A stretch of DNA of 64,000 nt from Pseudomonas brassicacearum (GTDB taxonomy: Bacteria > Pseudomonadota > Gammaproteobacteria > Pseudomonadales > Pseudomonadaceae): positions 3,065,430 through 3,129,429 of the forward strand of contig NZ_CP007410.1 of the NCBI RefSeq assembly GCF_000585995.1. Reading direction: 5' to 3'. The notes below the pieces were generated by a model. It was not told where the DNA came from. It was given only the letters and a program-made list of their open reading frames with translations, and made no database searches. Below, in pieces: positions 33,141 through 40,687 of the stretch. The stretch's first letter is position 1, and each line of letters begins with the position of its first letter. The position numbers and the translations under genes were made by a program.

Positions 33141-34397
33141 TCAGGTGGGCGGTGTCTCTTCCAGATCCAGCAAGGTCTCGATCCGTGCCGGGCTGAAGGG
33201 CGGGCGTGGTGTGGGCGTGGTCCAGCCGAACAGATGTTCCAGCGCGGCACCGCACACTCGGCCCTGGCAGGCGCCCATGCCGCAACGGCTCGCCAGTTTC
33301 GCTTCGCGCCAGTTTTCATGGCCGGCTAGTTCGCCATACGGCACGTCTTCGCAGCGGCAGACCAGTGTGTCGGCGCGGGCCAGGGTCTTGAGTCGCGCGT
33401 CGAGGGCGAACGCGGTGTTCAAAGCCTGGGCGAAACCTTGCCAGCGTGCGCGGCGGGGCCATAGGCGTTGAGCGGCGGCGGTATGGCCGACCGCGGCGTG
33501 GCCGGCGATGGCGCCTTCCACCAGGGCCAGTTCGCTGCCGCCGAAACCGGTGCATTCACCGGCGGCGTAATGTTCACGGCGACTGGTCGCTTGCCAGGCA
33601 TCAACCGCCAGTGCTCGACCTTCGAGCGCGCAGCCCAAGACCTGGCCGAGCTGGGTATTGGGAATCAACCCGAAGCCACAGGCCAAGCGGTCGCAGGCCA
33701 GTTCAATCGTCTTGCCTTGGTGCAGCAAGCGCACGCCCTCGAGGCGCTCCCGGCCCAGGGCCTCCAGCACATGGGTGTCGGCGCGGTAATGGTGGTCGAA
33801 CAAACTGAACGATTGAAAGAATTTGCCAGGCCAGCGTGGCAATTGCGTGGCGAAACCCATCACGTTGGCCCGACTGGCTTGTTCGGCGATCCGCAATACC
33901 TGCGCACCATGATGCTTCGCCGTGGCGGCACTGGCCAGCAACAAGGGCCCGCTACCGGCGATCACCAGCCGTTCGCCGCGTACCGGCAAGCCGCCCTTGA
34001 TCAGCGCCTGCAAGCCGCCCGCACCGGTCACCCCGGGCAGTGTCCAGCCGGGGAAGGGCAGCAGCAATTCACGGGCACCGGTGCAGAGAATCAAACGGTC
34101 ATAGGTGATCTGCCAGCCGCGCTCGGCATCTTCCACCAACAGGGTTTTGTCTGTGGCGCAGGCGATAATCCGGGTGCCAGCATGGCAGCGTACGTTGGCG
34201 CAGGCATGCAGTCGATCCCGCAGGCGTCGAGCTTCGCCGGGCAGGTTGGCCTGGGGGCCGTCGCGCCAGATTTGTCCGCCGGGCAGCGGGTTGTCGTCCA
34301 GCAGCACGATACGCGCGCCGCTGGGTGCCGCAGCCAAGGCGGCGGCCATGCCAGCAGGGCCGGCGCCAATGATCAGCAGGTCGGTGATTTCGTTCAT
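33141..34397 (-). CDS. lhpE: D-hydroxyproline dehydrogenase, FAD/NAD-binding subunit with BFD-like [2Fe-2S] end
   Basis: This 418-residue protein resembles the HcnB/OoxA class. It has a FAD Rossmann motif (LLIIGAGPAGMAAALAA, about 8), a second nucleotide motif (LVIAGSGPLLLASAATA, about 150) and a C-terminal cysteine cluster CRCEDVPYGEL...ASRCGMGACQGRVCG (about 345-385) for a [2Fe-2S] centre. It works with the DadA-like FAD subunit and the small ferredoxin-like subunit in oxidising cis-4-hydroxy-D-proline. The start at 34397 overlaps the small subunit stop (ATGA); the longer frame upstream is discarded. Confidence 0.85.
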   Translation of the reverse strand: MNEITDLLIIGAGPAGMAAALAAAPSGARIVLLDDNPLPGGQIWRDGPQANLPGEARRLRDRLHACANVRCHAGTRIIACATDKTLLVEDAERGWQITYDRLILCTGARELLLPFPGWTLPGVTGAGGLQALIKGGLPVRGERLVIAGSGPLLLASAATAKHHGAQVLRIAEQASRANVMGFATQLPRWPGKFFQSFSLFDHHYRADTHVLEALGRERLEGVRLLHQGKTIELACDRLACGFGLIPNTQLGQVLGCALEGRALAVDAWQATSRREHYAAGECTGFGGSELALVEGAIAGHAAVGHTAAAQRLWPRRARWQGFAQALNTAFALDARLKTLARADTLVCRCEDVPYGELAGHENWREAKLASRCGMGACQGRVCGAALEHLFGWTTPTPRPPFSPARIETLLDLEETPPT

Positions 34398-34630
34398 GGT
34401 CGGGTTTGCACCTGCATACCGTCGCGGCACACCGTCTGGCAGGCCAGGCGCCGATGGCCGTCGATCATCACTCGACATTCCTGGCAGATGCCCATGCCGC
34501 ATACGGGCGCGCGGCGCTGGCCGCTGACCGACGTGCGGCTGCTACCGTCCGCGCCCAAGGCCAATGCCGCCGCAACGCTGGTGCCGTTGGCCACTGACAG
34601 GGGATGGCCGTCCAAAAAAACTTCAGGCAT
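34394..34630 (-). CDS. lhpF: D-hydroxyproline dehydrogenase small [2Fe-2S] subunit
   Basis: This 78-residue HcnA-like protein has one plant-type [2Fe-2S] cluster motif, C-x4-C-x2-C-x11-C (VCGMGICQEC ... ACQ). It transfers electrons between the flavin subunits. The ATG at 34630 overlaps the stop of the preceding FAD-subunit gene by 8 bases, and its own stop overlaps the lhpE start. Because the FAD subunit is frameshifted, its shifted frame runs straight into this one, so the two read as one open frame. Confidence 0.85.
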   Translation of the reverse strand: MPEVFLDGHPLSVANGTSVAAALALGADGSSRTSVSGQRRAPVCGMGICQECRVMIDGHRRLACQTVCRDGMQVQTRP

Positions 34631-35737
34631 AGACCGGTTCTCCGAGGAAACGCTGCGGCAGGTAAGCCTGAGGGGCCAGCGGTGAGGTTTCGTTGAACAG
34701 TTGCGCGACCAGCAGGTCAGCCGTTGCGGGCGCCGTTGTGACCCCAGGCCCTCGTGACCCACTGCCAGCCACAGGCCCTGGCGTTGCGGGTGCTGCCCCA
34801 CCAGTGGCAGGCCATCCGGACTGGCGGCGCGAAAGCCGGTCCAGGCGCGGATGCCGTTGAGTTGCGCCAGGCCGGGCATATAGTCCACGGCGCGCTTGAG
34901 CATCTTGGCCAGCATCCAGCCTTCCACCTGCGGGTCGAGGGTGCCGAACTGCCGTGAGGCGCCGATGAACAATTGCCCGGTCGGGCGTGGCTGGATATTG
35001 CAGGCCACCGACGGGCCGCTGGCGTTGTGGGCGCTGGTGACATAACCCAGCTCCACCAGGGTATGGGTGACCGTGGCGGGGTAGCGATCGGTGATCAACA
35101 GGTGACCTTTTTTCGGTTCGATGGGCAGTTCCGGGCACAGCTCGGTGGCCTGGATACCATTGGCGAGCACCACCGCTTCGGCGCTCAACCAGCGACCGTC
35201 GTCAAGGCGCACGCGGTGACCATCCACCTCGCTGGCCCGGGCGCGTTGCTGGCGAATGTTGGCCGCGTCCAGCATCCAGCGAGCGGCGGCCGGGGCATAC
35301 AGGATGCCGTCGCCCTTGATCAGCAACCCGCCTTCCAGGCCTTCGCGCAGTTCGGGTTCACGCTGGCGCAGGGTGGCGTGGCCGATCAGTTCACAGGCTT
35401 CGCCATGGGCCAGCAGGTTCAGGTACTTACTGTGGGCCACTGCCATTTCCTCGGCATTGGCCGCCAGCCACAGGGTGCCGTTGTTGCGCCAGGCACAGCT
35501 CTCGGGCAGGGCCGGGGCCAGTTCCCGCCAGCGCTGCAAGGAGTATTGACTGAGGGCCAGTTCCGCCGGGTTGTCATCCAGCACCAGCAGATGGCCCATG
35601 CCGGCCGCCGTGGCACCATGCCAGCCGGCGTCCAGCACCAATACCTTCAAGCCCCGTTGGGCCAACGCGTGGGCACAGGCCGCGCCAATGATGCCCGCAC
35701 CAATGACGATCACGTCGGCGACAGGGCCTTGGCTCAC
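34623..35737 (-). pseudogene. lhpB: D-hydroxyproline dehydrogenase FAD subunit (DadA-like), frameshifted
   Basis: The first 330 or so residues form a normal DadA/glycine-oxidase-like flavoprotein: VIGAGIIGAACAHALAQRGL with the FAD GxGxxG, GLEGGLLIKGDGILYAPAAARWM and IRAWTGFRAASPDGLPLVGQ. After GHEGLG the frame changes: the family ending (VTTAPATADLLVAQLFNETS...) is found in another frame and stops at 34623. The break is at a run of four G (plus strand CCCC, 34742-34745) where five would restore the frame. The product would lose its FAD-closing C-terminus and run into the lhpF frame. A sequencing error is possible. Its start overlaps the epimerase stop (ATGA). Confidence 0.85.
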
Positions 35738-36666
35738 GGACGAATGCCCCAGGCGAACGGGTCATCCGCGTCGATGATCAGCGTGGTTTCGGCGCTGATG
35801 TAGGCGCGGCCACGGATGGTTGGCACGATGCGCTCGCCCGCGCGTTCATAGGAGCCTTCGAATTCGCTGCCGATGACACTGGCCTGGCGCCAGATCTGCC
35901 CGGGTTGCAGTTTGCCGTCGGCGGCCAGGCACGCGAGTTTGGCGCTGGTGCCGGTGCCGCAAGGGGAGCGGTCATAGGCCTTGCCGGGGCAGAGCACGAA
36001 GTTGCGGCTGTCGGCGTGAGGGTCATCGGCGAACAGCTCGATGTGGTCGATCAGGCCGCCGTCCTCGCCGCGAAACCCTTGCTGTTCCAGGGCTTGCTGC
36101 ACGGCATAGGTGTAGGCGGTCAGCGCGTCTAGGTTATCGCCCGCCACGCGCTGGCCATGCTTGGCCATCAGGAAAAACCAATTGCCCCCCCAGGCCACGT
36201 CGCCCACCACCGGGCCGATGCCGGGCACCTCCAGGCGCAGCGCCTGGCGATAACGGTAGGCCGGTACGTTGCGCACGCTGACGGAGTGATCGTCATGCAA
36301 GGTCGCCTGTACCGTGCCCACCGGGGTTTCGATGCTGTGCACGCCAGGGCCGATCCTGCCCAGGTGGGCCAGTGACGCCACCAGGCCGATGGTGCCGTGG
36401 CCGCACATGCCCAAGTAGCCGCTGTTGTTGAAAAAGATCACCCCGGCACAGGCACTCGGGTCGACCGGTTCACAGAGCAATGCCCCCACCAGCACATCGC
36501 TGCCCCGAGGTTCCAGCACGCAGGCGGTGCGCCAGGCATCGTGTTGCTCGGCCAGACGCTGCCTGCGCTCGGCCATGCTGCCCTGGCCCAGGTCAGGAAA
36601 ACCGTCGGTAACCAGACGGGTCGGTTCGCCGCCGGTATGGGAATCGATCACGGTGATGCGTTTCAT
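35734..36666 (-). CDS. lhpA: 4-hydroxyproline 2-epimerase
   Basis: This 310-residue proline-racemase-family enzyme has both catalytic cysteines: MCGHGTIGL (near 88) and [14 protein letters not shown] (near 235). The start [19 protein letters not shown] is typical of hydroxyproline epimerases, which turn trans-4-hydroxy-L-proline into cis-4-hydroxy-D-proline. It is the first gene of the epimerase-lhpB-lhpF-lhpE chain, each overlapping the next. There is no usual ribosome site; instead a hairpin ends 3 bases before the ATG. Confidence 0.92.
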   Translation of the reverse strand: MKRITVIDSHTGGEPTRLVTDGFPDLGQGSMAERRQRLAEQHDAWRTACVLEPRGSDVLVGALLCEPVDPSACAGVIFFNNSGYLGMCGHGTIGLVASLAHLGRIGPGVHSIETPVGTVQATLHDDHSVSVRNVPAYRYRQALRLEVPGIGPVVGDVAWGGNWFFLMAKHGQRVAGDNLDALTAYTYAVQQALEQQGFRGEDGGLIDHIELFADDPHADSRNFVLCPGKAYDRSPCGTGTSAKLACLAADGKLQPGQIWRQASVIGSEFEGSYERAGERIVPTIRGRAYISAETTLIIDADDPFAWGIRP

Positions 36667-36669
36667 GGA

Positions 36670-36719
36670 GGGCCACGTCCGTTCAGGTGAATGACGGTAA
36701 GCGTGGCCCGCGCCAGGGG
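36670..36719 (-). promoter_or_regulatory. Hairpin directly before the lhpA start codon
   Basis: In the lhpA transcript GGGCCACG (36719-36712) can pair exactly with CGTGGCCC (36677-36670), ending 3 bases before AUG. No AGGAGG-like site is visible there. Any effect on translation is inferred. Confidence 0.35.
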
Positions 36720-36774
36720 TTGGCGGCTTGATGGATTTATCTGTCGCTCATGACGAAATCGGCACAGGGCCGTT

Positions 36775-37446
36775 TCAATGGCTGGAAGGCAGGAACTCGA
36801 ACAGCGTCTTGCAGACCCCGGCGATATGTTCGTCCAGCAGGCCTACCGCGCGCTCGACATCCCCGGCGCGGCAGGCCTTGATGATTTCCCGGTGCTCGTG
36901 ATCAGCGCGTTCCTTGCCCGCCGAAAGACTCATCTGCATGCGCAGATAACGCTCCAGTTTGTCGTGGACCGAACGGATCAAGCTCACCAGGAAGGGCCGT
37001 TGTGCCGGCTCGTACAGACAGGCATGCAGTTGCCAATTGAGTTCAGCCCAGCGACCGACGTCATCTTCGCCGATGAACTCCTGGCAGATGCCTTCGGCCC
37101 GGGCGAACGTCTCTTCGGTCATGTTCGGAATTGCCAGGCGCAGGACTTTGTCTTCCAGCAGCATGCGCACTTCGAACATCTGCGCCAGCTCCACCTCGGA
37201 AATCCGCGTGACCATCGCCCCACGATTGCGCTGGAACATCACCAGGCCCTCGGCTTCCAGGCGCTTGAGGGCTTCGCGCACGGGAATCTTGCTGACGTTG
37301 AACTGCCGGGCAATGTCATCCTGGCGAATCGGCTCATCCTCGGCAAAATGCCCGGCGACGATGGCATCGCGCAGATGGCGGGTGATGATTTCCGAAGTGG
37401 AGGGGGTGTTGCCCAGGTCAGGCAGGTTGAACTTGGATAGAGTCAC
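36775..37446 (-). CDS. GntR family regulator (FadR/FCD class)
   Basis: This 223-residue regulator has an N-terminal winged helix (STSEIITRHLRDAIVAGHFAEDEPIRQDDIARQF, then KIPVREALKRLEAEGLV) and an FCD ligand domain (LAQMFEVRMLLEDKVLRLAI and DHEHREIIKACRAGD with metal-binding His). The GTG at 37446 is chosen as it begins MTLSKFNLPDLG; the frame is open much further through a REPIN. It sits just before lhpA and is likely to control the hydroxyproline genes. GTATAC cores lie before its own gene and before the transporter operon. Confidence 0.88.
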   Translation of the reverse strand: MTLSKFNLPDLGNTPSTSEIITRHLRDAIVAGHFAEDEPIRQDDIARQFNVSKIPVREALKRLEAEGLVMFQRNRGAMVTRISEVELAQMFEVRMLLEDKVLRLAIPNMTEETFARAEGICQEFIGEDDVGRWAELNWQLHACLYEPAQRPFLVSLIRSVHDKLERYLRMQMSLSAGKERADHEHREIIKACRAGDVERAVGLLDEHIAGVCKTLFEFLPSSH

Positions 37447-37477
37447 GGCGGCGGGTCGTTCGGCTGAGATGGGGATA

Positions 37478-37489
37478 TGGTATACGACT
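37478..37489. promoter_or_regulatory. GTATAC site before the GntR gene
   Basis: TGGTATACGACT contains the same GTATACGA core as the operator at 31948-31957 and lies 32-43 bases before the GTG start. It is a likely autoregulatory GntR site. Confidence 0.45.
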
Positions 37490-37536
37490 TTGCCTGGATG
37501 GTCGTTGCGGCTATGAGTTGTCAAGTCGACCGCACT

Positions 37537-37659
37537 TGTGGCGAGGGAGCTTGCTCCCGCTGGGTTGCGCAGCAGCCCCCGGATTGGCCTGACACACCGC
37601 GTTGTCAGGTCGTTATCGGGGCCGCTTCGCGCCCCAGCGGGAGCAAGCTCCCTCGCCAC
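37537..37659. repeat. Long REPIN, family B
   Basis: TGTGGCGAGGGAGCTTGCTC arms enclose GGGTTGCGCAGCAGCCCC and GGGGCCGCTTCGCGCCCC hairpins. It lies between the GntR gene and the end of the next MFS gene. Confidence 0.9.
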
Positions 37660-37688
37660 GGGGGCGGTGTTGGCCATAGGTTCTGTGT

Positions 37689-38855
37689 TCAGCCGTGGGA
37701 CAGATGGGCCGCATAGGCCTGCGTCCGTACGATGATAAACCCGGTGACACACGCCCCGGCAGCCAGCGCCACGCCAAACAATATCAACGCCACATCCGCG
37801 CCGAAATAATCGGCCAATAACCCGGTCACCACCACCGGGATGCTGAACCCGACATAGGCGAACAGGAAGAATCCCGCGCTGACCCGGGCCTTTTCCACAC
37901 CCGCCATGGCCGTGACGGCTGACAATCCGCCCAGGTACAGAAAGCCATAGCACGCACTGCTGGCGCCCAGCGCGCCAAGCAGTACGGCGAGCAGGGAGCC
38001 GACACTTGCGCCCCAGGCCAGCAACGCGTAGCTCACCGGCAGGATCAACAGCCCCAAGCCAGTGGCCCGGGCCGGTTGCAGGCGACGAGCCCAGGGTTGA
38101 AAGACCAACCCGCAGCTGATCACGGTGAAGCTCGACAGCCCGGACCATTGCTGCAGGTCATGGGTCGCCAGCACCGAAGGCAGTATGGCGATGACCAGGC
38201 CCGAGGTCGCCCAGGCCAGCAGCATGGAAAAACTGTAGGGCAGGCTACCGGCGGGGAACAAAGGCAAGCGCAACAACGGTGCGGTTTTGATTTTCAGCGC
38301 CGGGTCCGGTAGCCGCCAGACCACGATGATCGCCGTGGTGGCCAACATCAGCTGCAACCAGAAACTTCCAGGCGTGACGCTGTGGTGAGCGGCCAGAAAA
38401 AGGCTGGTCAAGGCCGCGCCCAGGCCAAAACCCAAGGAGGTGCTGGCAGTGACGCGGTTGGCTGGCGAGCGGGCGTCGCCGGTTGCCATGAGTTCGGCCA
38501 TGTAGGCGGTCGACGTGGCCGAAGCCAGCCCCGTACCGACCCCCATCATCAGCCGCGCCATGCCCAGTGCCACCAGGCTCGGCCAGAGCAACGTCACCAC
38601 CGTGGCCAGCATCGACAGGCCCAGGGCGATCAGGATCAACGGCTTGCGTCCCACCCGGTCGCCCAGCCCGCCGAAGGCCAGCAGCACCGGCAACACCCCC
38701 AGCACATAACCGGAAAACGCCACCGCCGTGGCCCCGGCGCCGTAGCCGGACAACTGCGCGTAGGTGGTGTACAGCGGCGCCTGCAGGTTGACCGCCAGGG
38801 TGATCAGGCACAGGCCGAAAGCCAGTCCCCAGGAATGTCGATGTTGTGGGTTCAA
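37689..38855 (-). CDS. MFS transporter
   Basis: This 388-residue inner-membrane protein has about 12 helices and the MFS A-motif GGLGDRVGRKPLIL (about 60) and ARLMMGVGTGLASATSTAYMAELMATGD (about 100). It starts with TTG preceded by AAGGA. It faces a MocR-type regulator gene whose promoter region holds a strong palindrome, so the pair probably works as regulator and exporter or importer. The substrate is unknown; MocR regulators often respond to amino-acid or vitamin B6 compounds. Confidence 0.85.
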   Translation of the reverse strand: MNPQHRHSWGLAFGLCLITLAVNLQAPLYTTYAQLSGYGAGATAVAFSGYVLGVLPVLLAFGGLGDRVGRKPLILIALGLSMLATVVTLLWPSLVALGMARLMMGVGTGLASATSTAYMAELMATGDARSPANRVTASTSLGFGLGAALTSLFLAAHHSVTPGSFWLQLMLATTAIIVVWRLPDPALKIKTAPLLRLPLFPAGSLPYSFSMLLAWATSGLVIAILPSVLATHDLQQWSGLSSFTVISCGLVFQPWARRLQPARATGLGLLILPVSYALLAWGASVGSLLAVLLGALGASSACYGFLYLGGLSAVTAMAGVEKARVSAGFFLFAYVGFSIPVVVTGLLADYFGADVALILFGVALAAGACVTGFIIVRTQAYAAHLSHG

Positions 38856-38954
38856 GGGTGTTCCTTAGCTGGGGTGCTTGAGTGAAGTCCTGGAGGACTA
38901 TCAGGTGCGGGCCCCGCGCAAACAAGGAACAGACCGAGGCCATTTGTGCTTAAC

Positions 38955-38977
38955 TGTTCGCTCGAAATTCGAGAACA
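38955..38977. promoter_or_regulatory. Palindromic operator between MFS and MocR genes
   Basis: CTCGAAATTCGAG (38961-38973) is a perfect 13-bp palindrome inside a wider TGTTC ... GAACA frame (38955-38977). It lies 21 bases before the MocR start and about 100 before the MFS start. Confidence 0.5.
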
Positions 38978-38997
38978 CTTAGCCGAGAGTGCGTGCC

Positions 38998-40395
38998 GTG
39001 GACCTGAACATTGATCGCAACGCTGCCGAGCCCGTGATCCGGCAGTTGGTGACGCACGTCATGGGCTGGATACACTCCCATGGCATCCGCCCCGGCGCGC
39101 GCATGCCCTCGATCCGTCAATTGGCCCAGGAAAATGGCCTGAGCCTGTCGAGCGTAATCAAGGCCTATGACCAACTGGTGGCCAGCGGAGTCCTGGAGTC
39201 CCGCCACGGATCGGGCTTTTTCGTGGCGCAGCCGTTATCCCAGCCGCAGGCGCCGAATATTGAAACGGATACTGCAAGGTGGTCCCTGTTCGACAATGAA
39301 TCGGCGCAACTCAAGCTGGGCTGCGGCTGGCTGCCGGACGCCTGGCGTGACGACACCGACCTGGGCCAGGCCATCCGCCAGGTCGTACGCAGCGATAACC
39401 ACGCGTTGTTCAACTACAGCACCCCGTTGGGTTCCCCTCACTTGCGCCTGCACATCCAAAAGCGCCTGGGCCTGATCGACATTCATGCCGACCCGGGGCA
39501 AATCATCACCACCCAAGGCGCCAGCCACGGCCTTGATCTGCTGGTGCGAACGCTCCTCAAACCCGGTGACCTGGTGTTGGTGGAAAGCCCCGGTTACTAC
39601 AACCTGTTCAATCTACTGAAACTGCACGGGGTCAAGACCCTGGCGGTACCCCGAACCGCCCAAGGCCCGGATATCGCCAGCCTGGAACGACTGCTAGGCG
39701 AGCACAAACCCGCGTATTTCTTCATCAACAGCATGTACCAGAACCCCACCGGCACCAGCCTGGCGCCGAGCGTGGCTTACCGCTTGCTGCAACTGGCCAC
39801 GGCCCATGACTTTCGCATCATCGAGGACGACATCTACGCCGACTTTCAGAATGGCCCGACGTCACGCCTGGCGACTCTGGATGCCCTGGACCGGGTGATC
39901 TACCTGGCGAGTTTTTCCAAAACGTTGTCCAGTTCGTTGCGCGTCGGTTATGTGGTCGCCCAGCCCGAGATCATCAACCGCCTGGCCGAGGTCAAGATGG
40001 TGACTGGCATCGGTTGCTCGCTGCTGGCCGAAAACGTGGTGGCGACGTTGTTGGCCAACGGGTCGTATCGCAAGTTGATCCAACGCTTGCGCCAGCGCCT
40101 GAACAAGCAGATGGCGAGTACGCTTCGCCAGTTGGACCCGGCGCATTGGGAGGTATTTGCCGAGCCGACGGGAGGGCTGTTCATCTGGGCCAGGCCTCGA
40201 CGGCTCGATGCGCTGCGGGTGCAGCAGATTGCCCGGGAACTGCACGTCCAACTGTCCCAGGGCTCGACGTTCCTGCCGCAGGGGGATGTGTGCGATTGGC
40301 TGCGGTTGAACGTGGCGTATACCCAGGATGTTCGGGCGCAGAGGTTTTTCCAGCGGGTTGCACAGGAGTCGATTGGGGCGGTATCAGTGTTGTAG
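38998..40395 (+). CDS. MocR/PdxR-type regulator (GntR helix-turn-helix fused to aminotransferase domain)
   Basis: This 465-residue regulator has an N-terminal GntR winged helix (HGIRPGARMPSIRQLAQENGL, SVIKAYDQLVASGVLESRHGSG) and a fold-type I aminotransferase domain from about 100. The PLP Lys lies in YLASFSKTLSSSLRVGYV, and the PLP-binding Asn and Asp are in NSMYQNPTGTSLAP and RIIEDDIYADF. The GTG at 38998 (MDLNIDRN) has GAGAG 8 bases upstream; a GTG 9 bases earlier is also possible. It probably controls the divergent MFS gene. Confidence 0.9.
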   Translation: MDLNIDRNAAEPVIRQLVTHVMGWIHSHGIRPGARMPSIRQLAQENGLSLSSVIKAYDQLVASGVLESRHGSGFFVAQPLSQPQAPNIETDTARWSLFDNESAQLKLGCGWLPDAWRDDTDLGQAIRQVVRSDNHALFNYSTPLGSPHLRLHIQKRLGLIDIHADPGQIITTQGASHGLDLLVRTLLKPGDLVLVESPGYYNLFNLLKLHGVKTLAVPRTAQGPDIASLERLLGEHKPAYFFINSMYQNPTGTSLAPSVAYRLLQLATAHDFRIIEDDIYADFQNGPTSRLATLDALDRVIYLASFSKTLSSSLRVGYVVAQPEIINRLAEVKMVTGIGCSLLAENVVATLLANGSYRKLIQRLRQRLNKQMASTLRQLDPAHWEVFAEPTGGLFIWARPRRLDALRVQQIARELHVQLSQGSTFLPQGDVCDWLRLNVAYTQDVRAQRFFQRVAQESIGAVSVL

Positions 40396-40471
40396 CGATG
40401 GGCAATTTTTAACTTCGTTTCAACAGCAACAGCAGGAAACCTCCAGTATCCATGTGGCTGAACCATCGCTA

Positions 40472-40494
40472 TCGCGAGCAAGCTCGCTCCCACA
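40472..40494. repeat. Lone REP, family A
   Basis: A single TCGCGAGCAAGCTCGCTCCC unit without partner lies in the 292-base gap between the MocR gene and the TonB receptor. The gap also holds the Fur-like box and hairpin listed next. Confidence 0.8.
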
Positions 40495-40583
40495 GGGGAA
40501 ACGCGATCCCTATCAAGAACCAGGTCGGCTATCAGGCCGCCTCGCACACACCAATCCACCCAAAAAAACAAGCAAAAACCAGT

Positions 40584-40602
40584 GTTAATGGGAATCTATG
40601 TC
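40584..40602 (+). promoter_or_regulatory. Fur-like box before the TonB receptor
   Basis: GTTAATGGGAATCTATGTC matches the 19-base Fur consensus GATAATGATAATCATTATC at 13 positions. Iron control is normal for siderophore receptors. It is 86 bases before the start codon. Confidence 0.5.
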
Positions 40603-40644
40603 AAACGTTAATGAGTTGCTGTATCTTTCACGACACATTCTGTC

Positions 40645-40668
40645 AGCCTCCAATGTGGAGGCTTTTTT
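40645..40668 (+). terminator. Terminator-like hairpin 19 bases before the TonB receptor start
   Basis: AGCCTCC and GGAGGCT pair perfectly around AATGT and are followed by seven T. It is a good intrinsic terminator form, but it lies inside the expected receptor leader and not right behind the upstream gene, so it may act as an attenuator. Confidence 0.7.
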
Positions 40669-40687
40669 TCATTAGGATTGTGCATCG

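Noticed and set aside
34394..35737. A natural fusion of the FAD subunit with the 2Fe-2S subunit
   Set aside because: The joining segment (SQRRPQRLTCWSRNC...) has no family likeness, while the proper C-terminus is present in the adjacent frame. A frameshift explains it better than a designed fusion.
36775..38148. 457-codon version of the GntR gene
   Set aside because: The upstream extension is translated from a REPIN and from the antisense of the MFS gene. The conserved protein begins at the GTG at 37446.
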